Of a stretch of 64,000 nt of DNA, positions 28,623-37,471 are shown piece after piece. The DNA lies in contig NZ_CP154874.1 of the NCBI RefSeq assembly GCF_041729615.1, forward strand, positions 2,919,001 to 2,983,000, read 5' to 3'. Source of the stretch: Pseudomonas alcaligenes (lineage in GTDB: Bacteria; Pseudomonadota; Gammaproteobacteria; Pseudomonadales; Pseudomonadaceae). The position numbers were made by a program, and so were the translations under genes. The notes beneath the pieces were generated by a model, which was not told the DNA's origin, searched no databases, and worked only from the letters and a program-made list of their open reading frames with translations. Within the stretch, counting starts at the first letter, position 1; each line of letters starts with the position of its first letter.

Positions 28623-29627
28623 TTGCGGGTTCTGCTGATCAAGACTTCTTCGCTGGGCGACGTGATCCACACCCTGCCGGCGCTCACCGACGCGGCGCGA
28701 GCCATCCCCGGCATCCAGTTCGACTGGGTGGTGGAGGAGGGCTTCGCCGAGATTCCCGCCTGGCACCCGGCCGTGGCCCAGGTGATCCCGGTGGCCATCC
28801 GCCGCTGGCGCAAACACCTGCTGCAGACCTGGAAAAGCGGCGAGTGGAAACGCTTCAAGCAGCGCCTGGGCGAGGTCGACTACGACCTGGTGATCGATGC
28901 CCAGGGCCTGTTCAAGAGTGCCGTGCTGACCCGTTACAGCAAGGCGCCGGTGGCCGGCCTGGACCGCGACTCGGCGCGCGAGCCGCTGGCCTGCCGCTTC
29001 TATGATCGCCTCTATGCAGTGCCCAAGGAGCAGCACGCCCTGGAGCGCACCCGCCAGTTGTTCGCCCAGGCCCTGGGCTACGAGCTGCCGCAGCAGATCG
29101 GCGACTACGGTCTGGATCGCGCGGCCATGGCCGATGCGTCCGCCCAGCCCTACCTGCTGTTCCTGCATGGCACCACCTGGGCCAGCAAGCACTGGCCGGA
29201 GGCCGACTGGCGCGCCCTGGCCGAACGCATGGCGGCGCAGGGCTGGGCCATCCGCCTGCCCTGGGGCAACGAGAGCGAGCGTGAGCGCGCCCAGCGCATC
29301 GTCGCCGGCATCGACAACGCTGCCGTGCTGCCCAAGCTGAATCTGGCTGGCGTGGCCAAGGTGATCGCCGGCGCCACCGCTTGCGTCGCCGTGGACACCG
29401 GCCTCGGCCACATGGCGGCGGCGCTCGACGTGCCGACCATCTCCCTCTACGGCCCGACCCTGCCGGGCAAGGTCGGTGCCTATGGGCGCGGCCAGGTGCA
29501 CCTGTGCGCGACCGGGCCGGGTGCCGGCCAGGGTGACCGCCACAAGCCCTGCTTCGACGGCCTAGATGCCCAGCGCGTCGGCGATGCGCTGAACGCCATG
29601 CTGCTGGCGCAGCAGGAGGCGGTGTGA
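28623..29627 (+). CDS. waaC: LPS heptosyltransferase I WaaC (334 aa, TTG start)
   Basis: WaaC transfers the first heptose onto Kdo2-lipid A. The GT9 signatures are MRVLLIKTSSLGDVIHTLPA at the start, QFDWVVEEGFAEIPAWHP, FLHGTTWASKHWP and CVAVDTGLGHMAAALDVPT followed by SLYGPTLPGKVG. Initiation must be at TTG 28623, just after the waaF stop, because the conserved N-terminus begins there; GAGGTG lies at proper spacing. The stop shares one base with the waaG ATG (TGATG), which indicates coupled translation. Confidence 0.96.
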   Translation: MRVLLIKTSSLGDVIHTLPALTDAARAIPGIQFDWVVEEGFAEIPAWHPAVAQVIPVAIRRWRKHLLQTWKSGEWKRFKQRLGEVDYDLVIDAQGLFKSAVLTRYSKAPVAGLDRDSAREPLACRFYDRLYAVPKEQHALERTRQLFAQALGYELPQQIGDYGLDRAAMADASAQPYLLFLHGTTWASKHWPEADWRALAERMAAQGWAIRLPWGNESERERAQRIVAGIDNAAVLPKLNLAGVAKVIAGATACVAVDTGLGHMAAALDVPTISLYGPTLPGKVGAYGRGQVHLCATGPGAGQGDRHKPCFDGLDAQRVGDALNAMLLAQQEAV

Positions 29628-30748
29628 TGCAGCTGGCCTTCGTGCTCTACAAATACTTCCCGTTCGGCGGCCTGCAGCGCGATTTCATGCGCATCGCCCT
29701 GGAGTGCCAGGCGCGCGGTCATGCCATCCGCGTCTACACGCCGATCTGGGAGGGCGAAGTGCCCGCCGGTTTCGATGTGCGGGTGGCGCCGATCAAGGCG
29801 TTCTTCAACCATCATCGCAACGAGAAGTTCAGCGCCTGGCTGGCCGCCGACCTGGCGCGCGACCCGGTGGATCGGGTGGTGGGCTTCAACAAGATGCCGG
29901 GCCTCGACGTCTACTACGCCGCCGACGGCTGCTACGAGGACAAGGCGCAGACCCTGCGCGCGCCGATCTACAAGCGCTGGGGCCGCTACAAGCATTTCGC
30001 CGACTACGAGCGGGCGGTGTTCGCCCCCGAGTCGAAGACCGAAATCCTGATGATTTCCGAAGTACAGCAGCCGCTGTTCATCAAGCATTACGCCACGCCT
30101 GAGGCGCGCTTCCACCTGCTGCCGCCGGGCATCGCCGCCGATCGCCGCGCGCCGGCCAATGCCGGCGAGATCCGCGCCGAGTTCCGCCGCGAGTTCCAGC
30201 TGACCGACGACGACCTGCTGCTGGTGCAGATCGGCTCCGGCTTCAAGACCAAGGGCCTGGACCGCAGCCTCAAGGCCCTGGCCGCGCTGCCGCGCGAGCT
30301 GAAGAAACGCACCCGCCTGATCGCCATCGGCCAGGACGACCCCAAGCCCTTCCTGGTGCAGGTCAAGGCGCTGGGGCTGTCCGATCAGGTGCAGATTCTC
30401 AAGGGGCGCAGCGATATTCCGCGCTTCCTGCTTGGCGCCGATCTGCTGGTTCATCCGGCCTACAACGAGAACACCGGTACCGTGCTGCTGGAGGCGCTGG
30501 TCTCCGGCTTGCCGGTGCTGGTCAGCGCAGTCTGCGGCTATGCCCACTACATCGCCGAAGCCGAGGCCGGGCGCGTGGTGCCGACGCCGTTCGAGCAGGA
30601 GGTGTTCAACCGCATGCTCGCCGAGATGCTTGGCGACGACGCGGCGCGCGCCAAGTGGGGCGCCAATGGTCTGGCCTTCGCCGACTCGGCCGACCTCTAT
30701 TCCATGCCGCAGCGCGCGGCTGACGTGATCCTGGCGGAGCGCGCATGA
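29627..30748 (+). CDS. waaG: LPS core glycosyltransferase WaaG (373 aa)
   Basis: WaaG is a GT4 retaining glycosyltransferase that adds the first outer-core sugar (in P. aeruginosa a galactosamine) to heptose II. The N-terminus MQLAFVLYKYFPFGGLQRDF is diagnostic, with VYTPIWEGEVP and VGFNKMPGLDVYYAADGCYE following. The donor-binding C-terminal half shows LLVQIGSGFKTKGLDRSLKA and HPAYNENTGTVLLEALVSGL, with the E-x7-E pattern of GT4. The ATG at 29627 overlaps the waaC stop; the 3' end overlaps waaP by 4 bp. Confidence 0.97.
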   Translation: MQLAFVLYKYFPFGGLQRDFMRIALECQARGHAIRVYTPIWEGEVPAGFDVRVAPIKAFFNHHRNEKFSAWLAADLARDPVDRVVGFNKMPGLDVYYAADGCYEDKAQTLRAPIYKRWGRYKHFADYERAVFAPESKTEILMISEVQQPLFIKHYATPEARFHLLPPGIAADRRAPANAGEIRAEFRREFQLTDDDLLLVQIGSGFKTKGLDRSLKALAALPRELKKRTRLIAIGQDDPKPFLVQVKALGLSDQVQILKGRSDIPRFLLGADLLVHPAYNENTGTVLLEALVSGLPVLVSAVCGYAHYIAEAEAGRVVPTPFEQEVFNRMLAEMLGDDAARAKWGANGLAFADSADLYSMPQRAADVILAERA

Positions 30749-31551
30749 AACTGATGCTTGCCGAGCCGTTCAAGGGCCTGTGGGCCGGACAGGATGCCTT
30801 CGTCGCCGTGGAGGCCCTGCAGGGCCAGGTCTACCGCGAGCTGGAGGGGCGCCGCACGCTGCGCACCGAGGTCGACGGGCGTGGCTACTTCGTCAAGATC
30901 CACCGCGGCATCGGCTGGGGCGAGATCGTCAAGAACCTGCTCAGTGCCAAGCTGCCGGTGCTCGGTGCCGGCCAGGAATGGCGGGCGATCCAGCGCCTGA
31001 CCGAGGCCGGCGTGCCGACCATGACCGCCGTGGCCTATGGCGAGCGCGGCAGCAATCCGGCGGCGCAGCACTCCTTTATCGTCACCGAGGAACTGGCGCC
31101 GACCACCGACCTGGAGCAGCTGACCCTGAACTGGGCCCAGCAGCCGCCTGAGCCGCGCCTCAAGCGCGCGCTGATCGCCGAAGTGGCGACGATGGTCGGC
31201 GCCATGCACCGGGCCGGGGTCAATCACCGCGACTGCTATATCTGCCACTTCCTGCTGCACACCGACAAACCGGTAACGGCGGACGATTTCCGCCTCTCGG
31301 TGATCGACCTACACCGCGCCCAGGTACGCAGCGCCGTCCCCCTGCGCTGGCGCAACAAGGACCTGGCCGCGCTGTATTTCTCCGCCCTGGACATCGGCCT
31401 GACGCGCCGCGACAAGCTGCGCTTCCTGCGCACCTACTTCCAACGCCCGCTGCGCGACATCCTGCGCGACGAGGCGCGGCTGCTGGCCTGGCTGGAACGC
31501 AAGGCGGACAAGCTGTACGCGCGCAAGCAGCGCTACGGGGATGCGCTCTGA
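30745..31551 (+). CDS. waaP: LPS core heptose(I) kinase WaaP/RfaP (268 aa)
   Basis: WaaP phosphorylates heptose I of the inner core, a modification essential in P. aeruginosa for outer-membrane integrity and LPS export. The kinase-like fold is visible: the N-lobe lysine in GRGYFVKIHRGIGWGEIVKN, the catalytic loop AGVNHRDCYICHFLLH (HRD with the Asp intact, near residue 163) and the metal-binding LSVIDLHRAQ. The length equals that of the PAO1 protein. It overlaps both waaG and the next kinase gene, so it lies within a tightly coupled operon. Confidence 0.97.
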   Translation: MKLMLAEPFKGLWAGQDAFVAVEALQGQVYRELEGRRTLRTEVDGRGYFVKIHRGIGWGEIVKNLLSAKLPVLGAGQEWRAIQRLTEAGVPTMTAVAYGERGSNPAAQHSFIVTEELAPTTDLEQLTLNWAQQPPEPRLKRALIAEVATMVGAMHRAGVNHRDCYICHFLLHTDKPVTADDFRLSVIDLHRAQVRSAVPLRWRNKDLAALYFSALDIGLTRRDKLRFLRTYFQRPLRDILRDEARLLAWLERKADKLYARKQRYGDAL

Positions 31552-32285
31552 TGGCCGGCTGGTACCTGGACCCGGCCTACGCCGGGTTGCGTGCGGAGTT
31601 TGGTGACCTGGGCAGCGTGTTCGCCCTGGAAGGCAAACGCCTGACCCGCGACCCGCTGTCCGAAGTGATCCTCATCGAGCGCGACGGCGTGCGCTACTAC
31701 GTCAAGCGCTACTGGGGCGCCGGCAAGGGCCTGCGCCGCTACATCGGCCGGCCACGGGTCAAGGCCGAGTGGCAGAACCTGAAGAATTTCGCCAAGTGGG
31801 GCATTCCCACTGCGCCCATCGTCGGCTACGGCCTGGAGCGCAAGGGCGGCGCCTTCGTGCGTGGCGCCCTGATCACCCGCGAGCTGGAGCACACCCGCGA
31901 CCTGGCGCTGATGGCCAAGCAAGGTGACGAGCGCCTGCGCGACGCCGGCTGGGTGGATGGCATCAGCCGCCAGCTGGCTCGGGCGACCCGCGCCCTGCAC
32001 GACCATCATTTCGCCCACAACGACCTGAAGTGGCGCAACCTGCTGGTCAATGAGCAGGCCCAGCTGTTCCTCATCGACTGCCCGACCGGCAGCTTCTGGT
32101 GGGGGCCGTTCCTGCGCTACCGGGTGATCAAGGACCTCGCCTGCCTGGACAAGGTCGCCAGCAAGGTGCTGACGCGCAGCCAGCGTCTGCGCTTCTTCCT
32201 GCAGTACCGTGGGCGCGAGCGCCTCTCCAGCGGCGACAAGCGCCGCGTGCGGCAGATAGTGAAATTCTTCGAGGGCAGGGAATGA
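31551..32285 (+). CDS. wapP: LPS core kinase of the WaaP/InaA family, WapP-like (244 aa)
   Basis: This second kinase-fold protein occupies the position of PA5008 (wapP) in PAO1, which is assigned to phosphorylation of the inner core. Features seen are IERDGVRYYVKRYWGAGKGL (N-lobe Lys), the catalytic loop HHFAHNDLKWRNLLV with HND in place of HRD (Asp intact), and LFLIDCPTGSFWWGP as the metal loop. The start ATG overlaps the waaP stop (TGATG) and the end overlaps the next gene by 4 bp. The precise acceptor cannot be read from sequence. Confidence 0.88.
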   Translation: MAGWYLDPAYAGLRAEFGDLGSVFALEGKRLTRDPLSEVILIERDGVRYYVKRYWGAGKGLRRYIGRPRVKAEWQNLKNFAKWGIPTAPIVGYGLERKGGAFVRGALITRELEHTRDLALMAKQGDERLRDAGWVDGISRQLARATRALHDHHFAHNDLKWRNLLVNEQAQLFLIDCPTGSFWWGPFLRYRVIKDLACLDKVASKVLTRSQRLRFFLQYRGRERLSSGDKRRVRQIVKFFEGRE

Positions 32286-33025
32286 GCGATTTCATCGCCG
32301 CCGAGGATCGCGCCATCCTCGAACGCCACGGACTGGCCGATTACGACGCGCTGTGGGCGCTGCAACTGGAAGCGGTGGACGAACCCAACACCGAGCGCGG
32401 TGGCTGGAGCAGCGTCTATCGCCTCGACCTGGGCGAGGCGGCCTATTACCTCAAGCGCCAGAGCAACCACCTGACCCACAGTCTGCTGCGCCCGCTGGGC
32501 GAGCCGACTTTCGCCCGCGAATTCCGCAATATTCGCCGCTATGTCGCGCTGGGCATTCCGGCGCTGCAGGCGGCCTTCTTCGCCGAGCGGCGACTGCCCG
32601 GTGAGCGCCGCGCCATCCTGCTGACCCGCGCGCTGGACGGCTGGCAGGACCTGGATCACTGGCTGCAGGGCTGGGCGCAGCTGGACGGCGCCCGCCGCGC
32701 GGCCATCCCGCACGCCTGTGGCACGCTGGCGCGGCGGCTGCATGCGGCGGGCCAAGTGCACGGCTGCTTCTACCCCAAGCACATCTTCCTGAAAGAGCAG
32801 GGCGAGGGCTTCGCGGCGCAGCTGATCGACCTGGAGAAGACCCGTCCGCTGCTGCTCGGCGAGCGCGACCGGATCAGGGACCTGGAGCCGCTGCTGCGCC
32901 GCGCCAGCGTCTGGAGCGAGGCCGAGGTGCGCCAGTTGCTGGCCGCCTACCTGGGCGAGGCGGGCGATATCGAGCGCTGGAGCCAGCGCCTGGGCGCGCG
33001 CCGCCGGCACAAGGAGTCGCGCTGA
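32282..33025 (+). CDS. wapQ: LPS kinase-like protein, WapQ/InaA type with altered catalytic loop (247 aa)
   Basis: The gene corresponds in order to PA5007 (wapQ). The N-lobe shows LGEAAYYLKRQSNHLTHSLL and PTFAREFRNIRRYVALGIPA. The loop that should read HxD is VHGCFYPKHIFLK, with Cys where the catalytic Asp normally sits, followed by AQLIDLEKTRPLLLG with the metal-binding Asp intact. The YPKHIF pattern recurs, from memory, in InaA-type relatives, so the Cys may be a family trait rather than damage. The ATG overlaps the previous stop (ATGA). Whether it phosphorylates anything is open. Confidence 0.85.
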   Translation: MSDFIAAEDRAILERHGLADYDALWALQLEAVDEPNTERGGWSSVYRLDLGEAAYYLKRQSNHLTHSLLRPLGEPTFAREFRNIRRYVALGIPALQAAFFAERRLPGERRAILLTRALDGWQDLDHWLQGWAQLDGARRAAIPHACGTLARRLHAAGQVHGCFYPKHIFLKEQGEGFAAQLIDLEKTRPLLLGERDRIRDLEPLLRRASVWSEAEVRQLLAAYLGEAGDIERWSQRLGARRRHKESR

Positions 33026-34446
33026 TGCTGCTGGCTGATCTGCAGCTTGCCGGGCGCGCGCCGGAACTACCTCTGCAGCTGGCACTGAACGGCGAGCCGC
33101 TGGTGCTGGAGCGCCTGCTGCGGGTGCTGCCGGGGCAGCGCTATGTTGGCCTGGCCCGCTGGCGCGGCCGCGCGGTGCTGGCCAAGCTGCTGGTTGGCGG
33201 CAAGGCCGAGCGGCATTTCCAGCGCGAGCTGAGCGGTGCGCGCCTGCTGGCCGAGCAGGGGCTGTGCACGCCCGAGCTGCTGGCCGAGGGCTTCGTGGTC
33301 GGGCAGGGCGGCTGGCTGCTGTTCGACTATCTGGATGGCGCCGAGAGCCTGTGGGATGCCTGGCGTGCGGTCGAGCGCGAGGTGCTGCTGTCCGACGCGC
33401 AGCAGGCGGTGCTGGGCGAGGCGCTGAATGCCATCGGCCAGCTGCATGCCAGGGGGCTGTGGCAGGCCGACCTGCACCTGGACAACCTGCTGCGGCATGC
33501 CGGCCGCCTGTTCCTGATCGATGGCGGCGGTGTGCAGGTCGAGACGGCCGGCCAGCCGCTGTCGCGCCAGCGCGTGCTGGAGAACCTCGGGGTGTTCTTC
33601 GCCCAGTTGCCGGCCGAACTCGAGCCGTTCACCGAGGAACTGCTGGTGCACTACCTGCTGGCCAATGGCGAACATGCCCTGCCGCTGGAGGCGCTGCTCA
33701 AGGAAGTGGCGAAGGTGCGGCGCTGGCGCCTGCGCGACTACCTGAAGAAGGTCGGCCGGGATTGCAGCCTGTTCGCGGCCAGCATCGGTGCCTTTGGCCT
33801 GCGCGTGGTGCGTCGCGAGCAGGACGCCGAGTTGGCGCCGCTGCTAGGCCAGATCGACGCGCGCATCGAGGCCGGGCATATCTACAAGACCGGCGGCGCG
33901 GCCACCGTTGCCCGTGTCGAGCTGAATGGCCGGCCGCTGGTGGTCAAGCGCTACAACATCAAAAGCTGGCTGCACTGGCTCAAGCGTTTCTGGCGCCCCA
34001 GCCGGGCCTGGCACAGCTGGGTCGAGGGTAATCGCCTGGAGCTGCTGGGTATCGCCACGCCCCGCCCGCTAGCGGTGCTCGAGCGGCGCTGGTGCTGGCT
34101 GCGCGGCCGTGCCTACCTGGTGACCGACTACTGTGGTGGCGAGGACCTGATCGCACGCTTCACGCCGCATGTCGATGGCTGCCCGCCGGAAGCCGAGCTG
34201 GTGGCGCTGGACCGGCTGTTCGCCGCGCTGATCCGCGAGCGCATCAGCCACGGTGACTTCAAGGGGCACAACCTGTTCTGGGACCAGGGCCGCTGGAGCC
34301 TGATCGACCTCGACGCCATGCACCAGCACGCCGGGCCGAGCGGCTTCGCCCGTGCCTACGCCCGCGACCGCGCGCGCTTCCTGCGCAACTGGCCGGCGGA
34401 CTCCGCCCTGCACCGCCTGCTGGACGCGCGCCTGCCGCGTCTTTGA
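33025..34446 (+). CDS. Tandem two-domain LPS kinase-like protein (473 aa)
   Basis: The protein contains two kinase folds in a row. The first (~residues 1-240) has GRAVLAKLLVGGKAERHFQR, the loop LWQADLHLDNLLRH and FLIDGGGVQVE. The second (~250-473) has GRPLVVKRYNIKSWLHWLKR, the loop ERISHGDFKGHNLFWDQG and WSLIDLDAMHQH. Both keep the catalytic Asp and the IDG/IDL metal loop, and the second looks canonical. It occupies the place of PA5006 in PAO1. The substrate is probably a core sugar but is unassigned. It shares one base with the upstream stop (TGATG) and ends the first LPS operon segment before a 143-bp gap. Confidence 0.85.
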   Translation: MLLADLQLAGRAPELPLQLALNGEPLVLERLLRVLPGQRYVGLARWRGRAVLAKLLVGGKAERHFQRELSGARLLAEQGLCTPELLAEGFVVGQGGWLLFDYLDGAESLWDAWRAVEREVLLSDAQQAVLGEALNAIGQLHARGLWQADLHLDNLLRHAGRLFLIDGGGVQVETAGQPLSRQRVLENLGVFFAQLPAELEPFTEELLVHYLLANGEHALPLEALLKEVAKVRRWRLRDYLKKVGRDCSLFAASIGAFGLRVVRREQDAELAPLLGQIDARIEAGHIYKTGGAATVARVELNGRPLVVKRYNIKSWLHWLKRFWRPSRAWHSWVEGNRLELLGIATPRPLAVLERRWCWLRGRAYLVTDYCGGEDLIARFTPHVDGCPPEAELVALDRLFAALIRERISHGDFKGHNLFWDQGRWSLIDLDAMHQHAGPSGFARAYARDRARFLRNWPADSALHRLLDARLPRL

Positions 34447-34496
34447 CGCGACCGCGCGGTCGGCACCCGGCGATACCCGTGGCGGGTGTCTGTCGC

Positions 34497-34502
34497 TATA
34501 AT
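34497..34502 (+). promoter_or_regulatory. Possible -10 element before carbamoyltransferase gene
   Basis: A perfect TATAAT lies 87 bp before the GTG start in the 143-bp gap after the kinase genes. No good -35 is seen at 16-18 bp, so an activator would be needed. A short ACCCG/CGGGT hairpin just upstream could end the previous transcript. Confidence 0.35.
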
Positions 34503-34589
34503 CCCCGGCTTTGTTCGGGTGAACGACAGTTTCGCCCATCCACCTGTCCCGGCGGCATCGTCCGCCCGTAGCTGCAAAGAGGCTTTCCC

Positions 34590-36344
34590 GTGGCATTGAC
34601 CATTCTCGGCCTGTCCGGCGCGCTCAGCCATGACCCGTCCGCCGCCCTGTACATCGACGGCAAGCTGATCGCGGCGGTCGAGGAAGAGCGCTTCGTGCGC
34701 GACAAGCATGCGAAGAACCGCATGCCCTACGAGTCCGCCAAGTTCTGCCTGGAACAGGCCGGGATCAAGCCCTCCGACGTCGATGTGGTGGCCATTCCCT
34801 TCGCCCCCATCAGCCTGTTCGGCAAGGCCCGCTGGCACTACGCCAAGCGTTACTGGTACGCACCGGACCGCTCGCTCGACGCGATCCTGATGGGCAACCG
34901 CCGCTACAAGCGCTACCACAAGAAGATCCAGTGGTGCCTGGAGCAGCTCGGCTTCGACCTGAAGAAGGTCAAGATCGAGCCGGTCGAGCACCACCTGGCC
35001 CACGCCGCCAGCGCCTACCACTGCTCGGGCTTCAAGGAAAAGACCGCGATCCTCGGCATCGACGGCAAGGGCGAGTACGCCACCACCTTCTTCGGTTGGG
35101 GCGAGAACGGCAAGATCCACAAGATCAAGGAGTTCTACGATCCGGATTCGCTCGGCGGCCTGTACGGCGCGATCACCGAGTTCCTCGGCTTCGAGATGCT
35201 CGACGGCGAGTTCAAGGTCATGGGCATGGCGCCCTACGGTGATGCGGCCAAGTACGATTTCTCGCGCCTGGCCAAGTTCGAGAACGGCGAGCTGATCATC
35301 AACACCGACTACGCCAACGTCATCGGTTTCCGTCGCTACAAGGAAAACGGCAAGGGCTACTACTTCTCGCCCAAGCTGATCGAGTGGCTGGGGCCCAAGC
35401 GCCAGGGCGACATCGCCGACGACCCCTACATCCACTACGCCGCCAGCATGCAGGCGCTGTTCGAGAAGCTGGCGCTGGAGATGATGGAGTACTACCTCGG
35501 CGACATCCTCAAGGAAACCGGCAAGATCGCCTTCGCCGGCGGCTGCGCGCTGAACGTCAAGCTGAACCAGAAGATCATCGCCCGCGACGACGTGAAGGAG
35601 CTGTTTGTGCAGCCCGCTTCCGGCGATGCCGGTACCTCGGTCGGCGCTGCGGCTTACGTCTCGCACCAGCGCGGCGTGCCGGTGGAGAAGATGGAGCACG
35701 TCTACCTCGGCCCGTCCTACTCCAACGAAGACGTGATCGCCGCCTGTGCCCGCCACCCGAGCAAGCCGGTGTTCAAGCGCATCGACAATACCCCCGAGCG
35801 CATCGCCAGGATCATGGTCGACGGCAACCCGGTGGCCTGGTTCCAGGGCCGCATGGAGTTCGGTCCGCGCGCCCTCGGCGGCCGTTCGATCATCGGCTGC
35901 CCGAGCGTACCGGGCGTGGCCGACCGCATCAACGAGCAGATCAAGTTCCGCGAGCGCTGGAGACCCTTCTGCCCGTCGATGCTCGACACCGTGGCACCGA
36001 AGATGCTCAAGGTCGACCACCCGAGCCCGTTCATGACCTTCACCTTCGAGGTCAACGAGGAGTGGAAGGAGCGCGTCGGCGAAGTGGTGCACGAGGACGG
36101 CACCTCGCGCGCCCAGGTGCTGGAGCGCCGCTTCAATCCGCGCTGGTATGACCTGATGCTGGAGCTGGAGAAACTCACCGGCAACGGCGTCTCGCTGAAC
36201 ACCTCGCTCAACCGCCGCGGCGAGCCGATGATCTGCTCGCCGACCGACGCGCTGAATATGTTCTACGGCTCCGACCTGCAGTACCTGATCATGGAAGACA
36301 TCCTCGTGGTCAAGGACGGCAAGGACTGGTATGACAACATCTGA
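34590..36344 (+). CDS. wapO: LPS core O-carbamoyltransferase, WapO-like (584 aa)
   Basis: The protein belongs to the NodU/TobZ/CmcH carbamoyltransferase family. It matches by position PA5005, which carbamoylates heptose II of the P. aeruginosa core. Seen in sequence are ILGLSGALSHDPSAALYIDG at the N-terminus, VEHHLAHAASAYHCSGF (metal-binding His pair), AILGIDGKGEYATTFFGWGE, FAGGCALNVKLNQKII and the C-terminal FGPRALGGRSIIGCPS with FNRxGEP-type ending SLNRRGEPMICSPTDAL. Initiation is at GTG 34590 behind AGAGG. It uses carbamoyl phosphate and ATP by family rule. Its end overlaps the next gene by 14 bp. Confidence 0.92.
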   Translation: MALTILGLSGALSHDPSAALYIDGKLIAAVEEERFVRDKHAKNRMPYESAKFCLEQAGIKPSDVDVVAIPFAPISLFGKARWHYAKRYWYAPDRSLDAILMGNRRYKRYHKKIQWCLEQLGFDLKKVKIEPVEHHLAHAASAYHCSGFKEKTAILGIDGKGEYATTFFGWGENGKIHKIKEFYDPDSLGGLYGAITEFLGFEMLDGEFKVMGMAPYGDAAKYDFSRLAKFENGELIINTDYANVIGFRRYKENGKGYYFSPKLIEWLGPKRQGDIADDPYIHYAASMQALFEKLALEMMEYYLGDILKETGKIAFAGGCALNVKLNQKIIARDDVKELFVQPASGDAGTSVGAAAYVSHQRGVPVEKMEHVYLGPSYSNEDVIAACARHPSKPVFKRIDNTPERIARIMVDGNPVAWFQGRMEFGPRALGGRSIIGCPSVPGVADRINEQIKFRERWRPFCPSMLDTVAPKMLKVDHPSPFMTFTFEVNEEWKERVGEVVHEDGTSRAQVLERRFNPRWYDLMLELEKLTGNGVSLNTSLNRRGEPMICSPTDALNMFYGSDLQYLIMEDILVVKDGKDWYDNI

Positions 36345-37461
36345 GGTCATGGGGGCCGGGCAGCAGTGGATACTGCAGTTCTGCCATGGCTATGACGGCC
36401 CCTTCCTCGATTGCGCGCGGCAGTACGCCGCGCTGTTTGCCGGTACGCGTTACAAGGTCTGCACCGTCTACCTGACCGGTGCGCCGAGCGCCGAGGTCGA
36501 GGCCGGTTCGGCCTCCGACGAGGTGATCTTCCTCGACTATTCCAGTCGCCAGGTGCGGGGCCTGAAGCTCAAGGCCATCGCCGACTTTCGGCGCATCGCC
36601 GCGTCGCGCGACTTCGCCGTCTGCATCGCCCACCGCTTCAAGCCTATCTACGTCGCTTTGCTCGGCAGCCAGCTGCCGGTGATCGGCGTGCACCATGCCT
36701 TTGGTGACTACAAGCGCCGTACCCGCCAGCTGTTCGCCAATCTTTTCCGCAAGCGCCTGGCGCTGCTCGGGGTATCCGACGCGGTGCGCGACGATATGCG
36801 CGGCTGCCTGCCGGGCTGGCCGGGCGAGCGCATCGAGACGCTGTACAACCGTATCGACATCGCTGCCGTGCAGGCCGAGCAGGTCTCCCGCGAGGCGGCC
36901 CGCGCGCATCTGGGCCTGCCGCAGGGCGCCTGGGTGGTGGGCAATGTCGGTCGCCTGCACCCGGACAAGGACCAGGCCACCCTGATCCGCGGCTTCGCCC
37001 AGGCCCTACCGCAGCTGCCCGCCGGCAGCCTGCTGGCGATCATGGGCAGCGGCAAGCTGGAGGCTTCGCTCAAGCACCTCGCCGCCGAGCTGGGCGTGAC
37101 TGAAAGCGTGCGTTTTCTCGGCCAGGTGGCCGGCGGTCGACGCTACTTCAAGGCCTTCGACCTGTTCGCCCTGAGCTCCGACCACGAGCCTTTCGGCATG
37201 GTGTTGCTGGAGGCCATGGCCGCCGGCGTGCCGGTGATCGGCACCGACTGCGGCGGTGGTCGCGAGGTGGTGCAGGGCGCCGGCGAGCTGTTTCCGCTCG
37301 GCGATGCCGCCGCCCTGGCCGGCGCGCTGCACCGCCAGGCACAGAACCGCGATCTGCCGGCGCTGCGCGAACGCCTGCAGGCGCACCTGCAGCAGCGTTT
37401 CTCCGACGCGGTGGTGCGCGAGCGTTTCTGGTCGCTGCCACTGCGCGCGATGCTGAGCTGA
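36331..37461 (+). CDS. wapH: GT4 glycosyltransferase of LPS core, WapH-like (376 aa)
   Basis: This GT-B fold glycosyltransferase follows the carbamoyltransferase as PA5004 (wapH) does in PAO1. The N-terminal acceptor domain contains WILQFCHGYDGPFLDCARQY, a pattern I associate with WapH proteins. The donor domain shows VVGNVGRLHPDKDQATLIRG, LAIMGSGKLEASLKHL and FALSSDHEPFGMVLLEAMAA followed by GVPVIGTDCGGGREVV, the EPFGMVLLE segment being the GT4 E-x7-E motif. It probably adds an outer-core hexose on the cytoplasmic side. Start and upstream stop overlap by 14 bp. Confidence 0.87.
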   Translation: MTTSEVMGAGQQWILQFCHGYDGPFLDCARQYAALFAGTRYKVCTVYLTGAPSAEVEAGSASDEVIFLDYSSRQVRGLKLKAIADFRRIAASRDFAVCIAHRFKPIYVALLGSQLPVIGVHHAFGDYKRRTRQLFANLFRKRLALLGVSDAVRDDMRGCLPGWPGERIETLYNRIDIAAVQAEQVSREAARAHLGLPQGAWVVGNVGRLHPDKDQATLIRGFAQALPQLPAGSLLAIMGSGKLEASLKHLAAELGVTESVRFLGQVAGGRRYFKAFDLFALSSDHEPFGMVLLEAMAAGVPVIGTDCGGGREVVQGAGELFPLGDAAALAGALHRQAQNRDLPALRERLQAHLQQRFSDAVVRERFWSLPLRAMLS

Positions 37462-37471
37462 GGTCGACTCG

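Noticed and set aside
26441..28858. Long minus-strand open frame across ilvE and waaF
   Set aside because: It spans two well-supported genes on the other strand plus the gap between them. No homology is visible.
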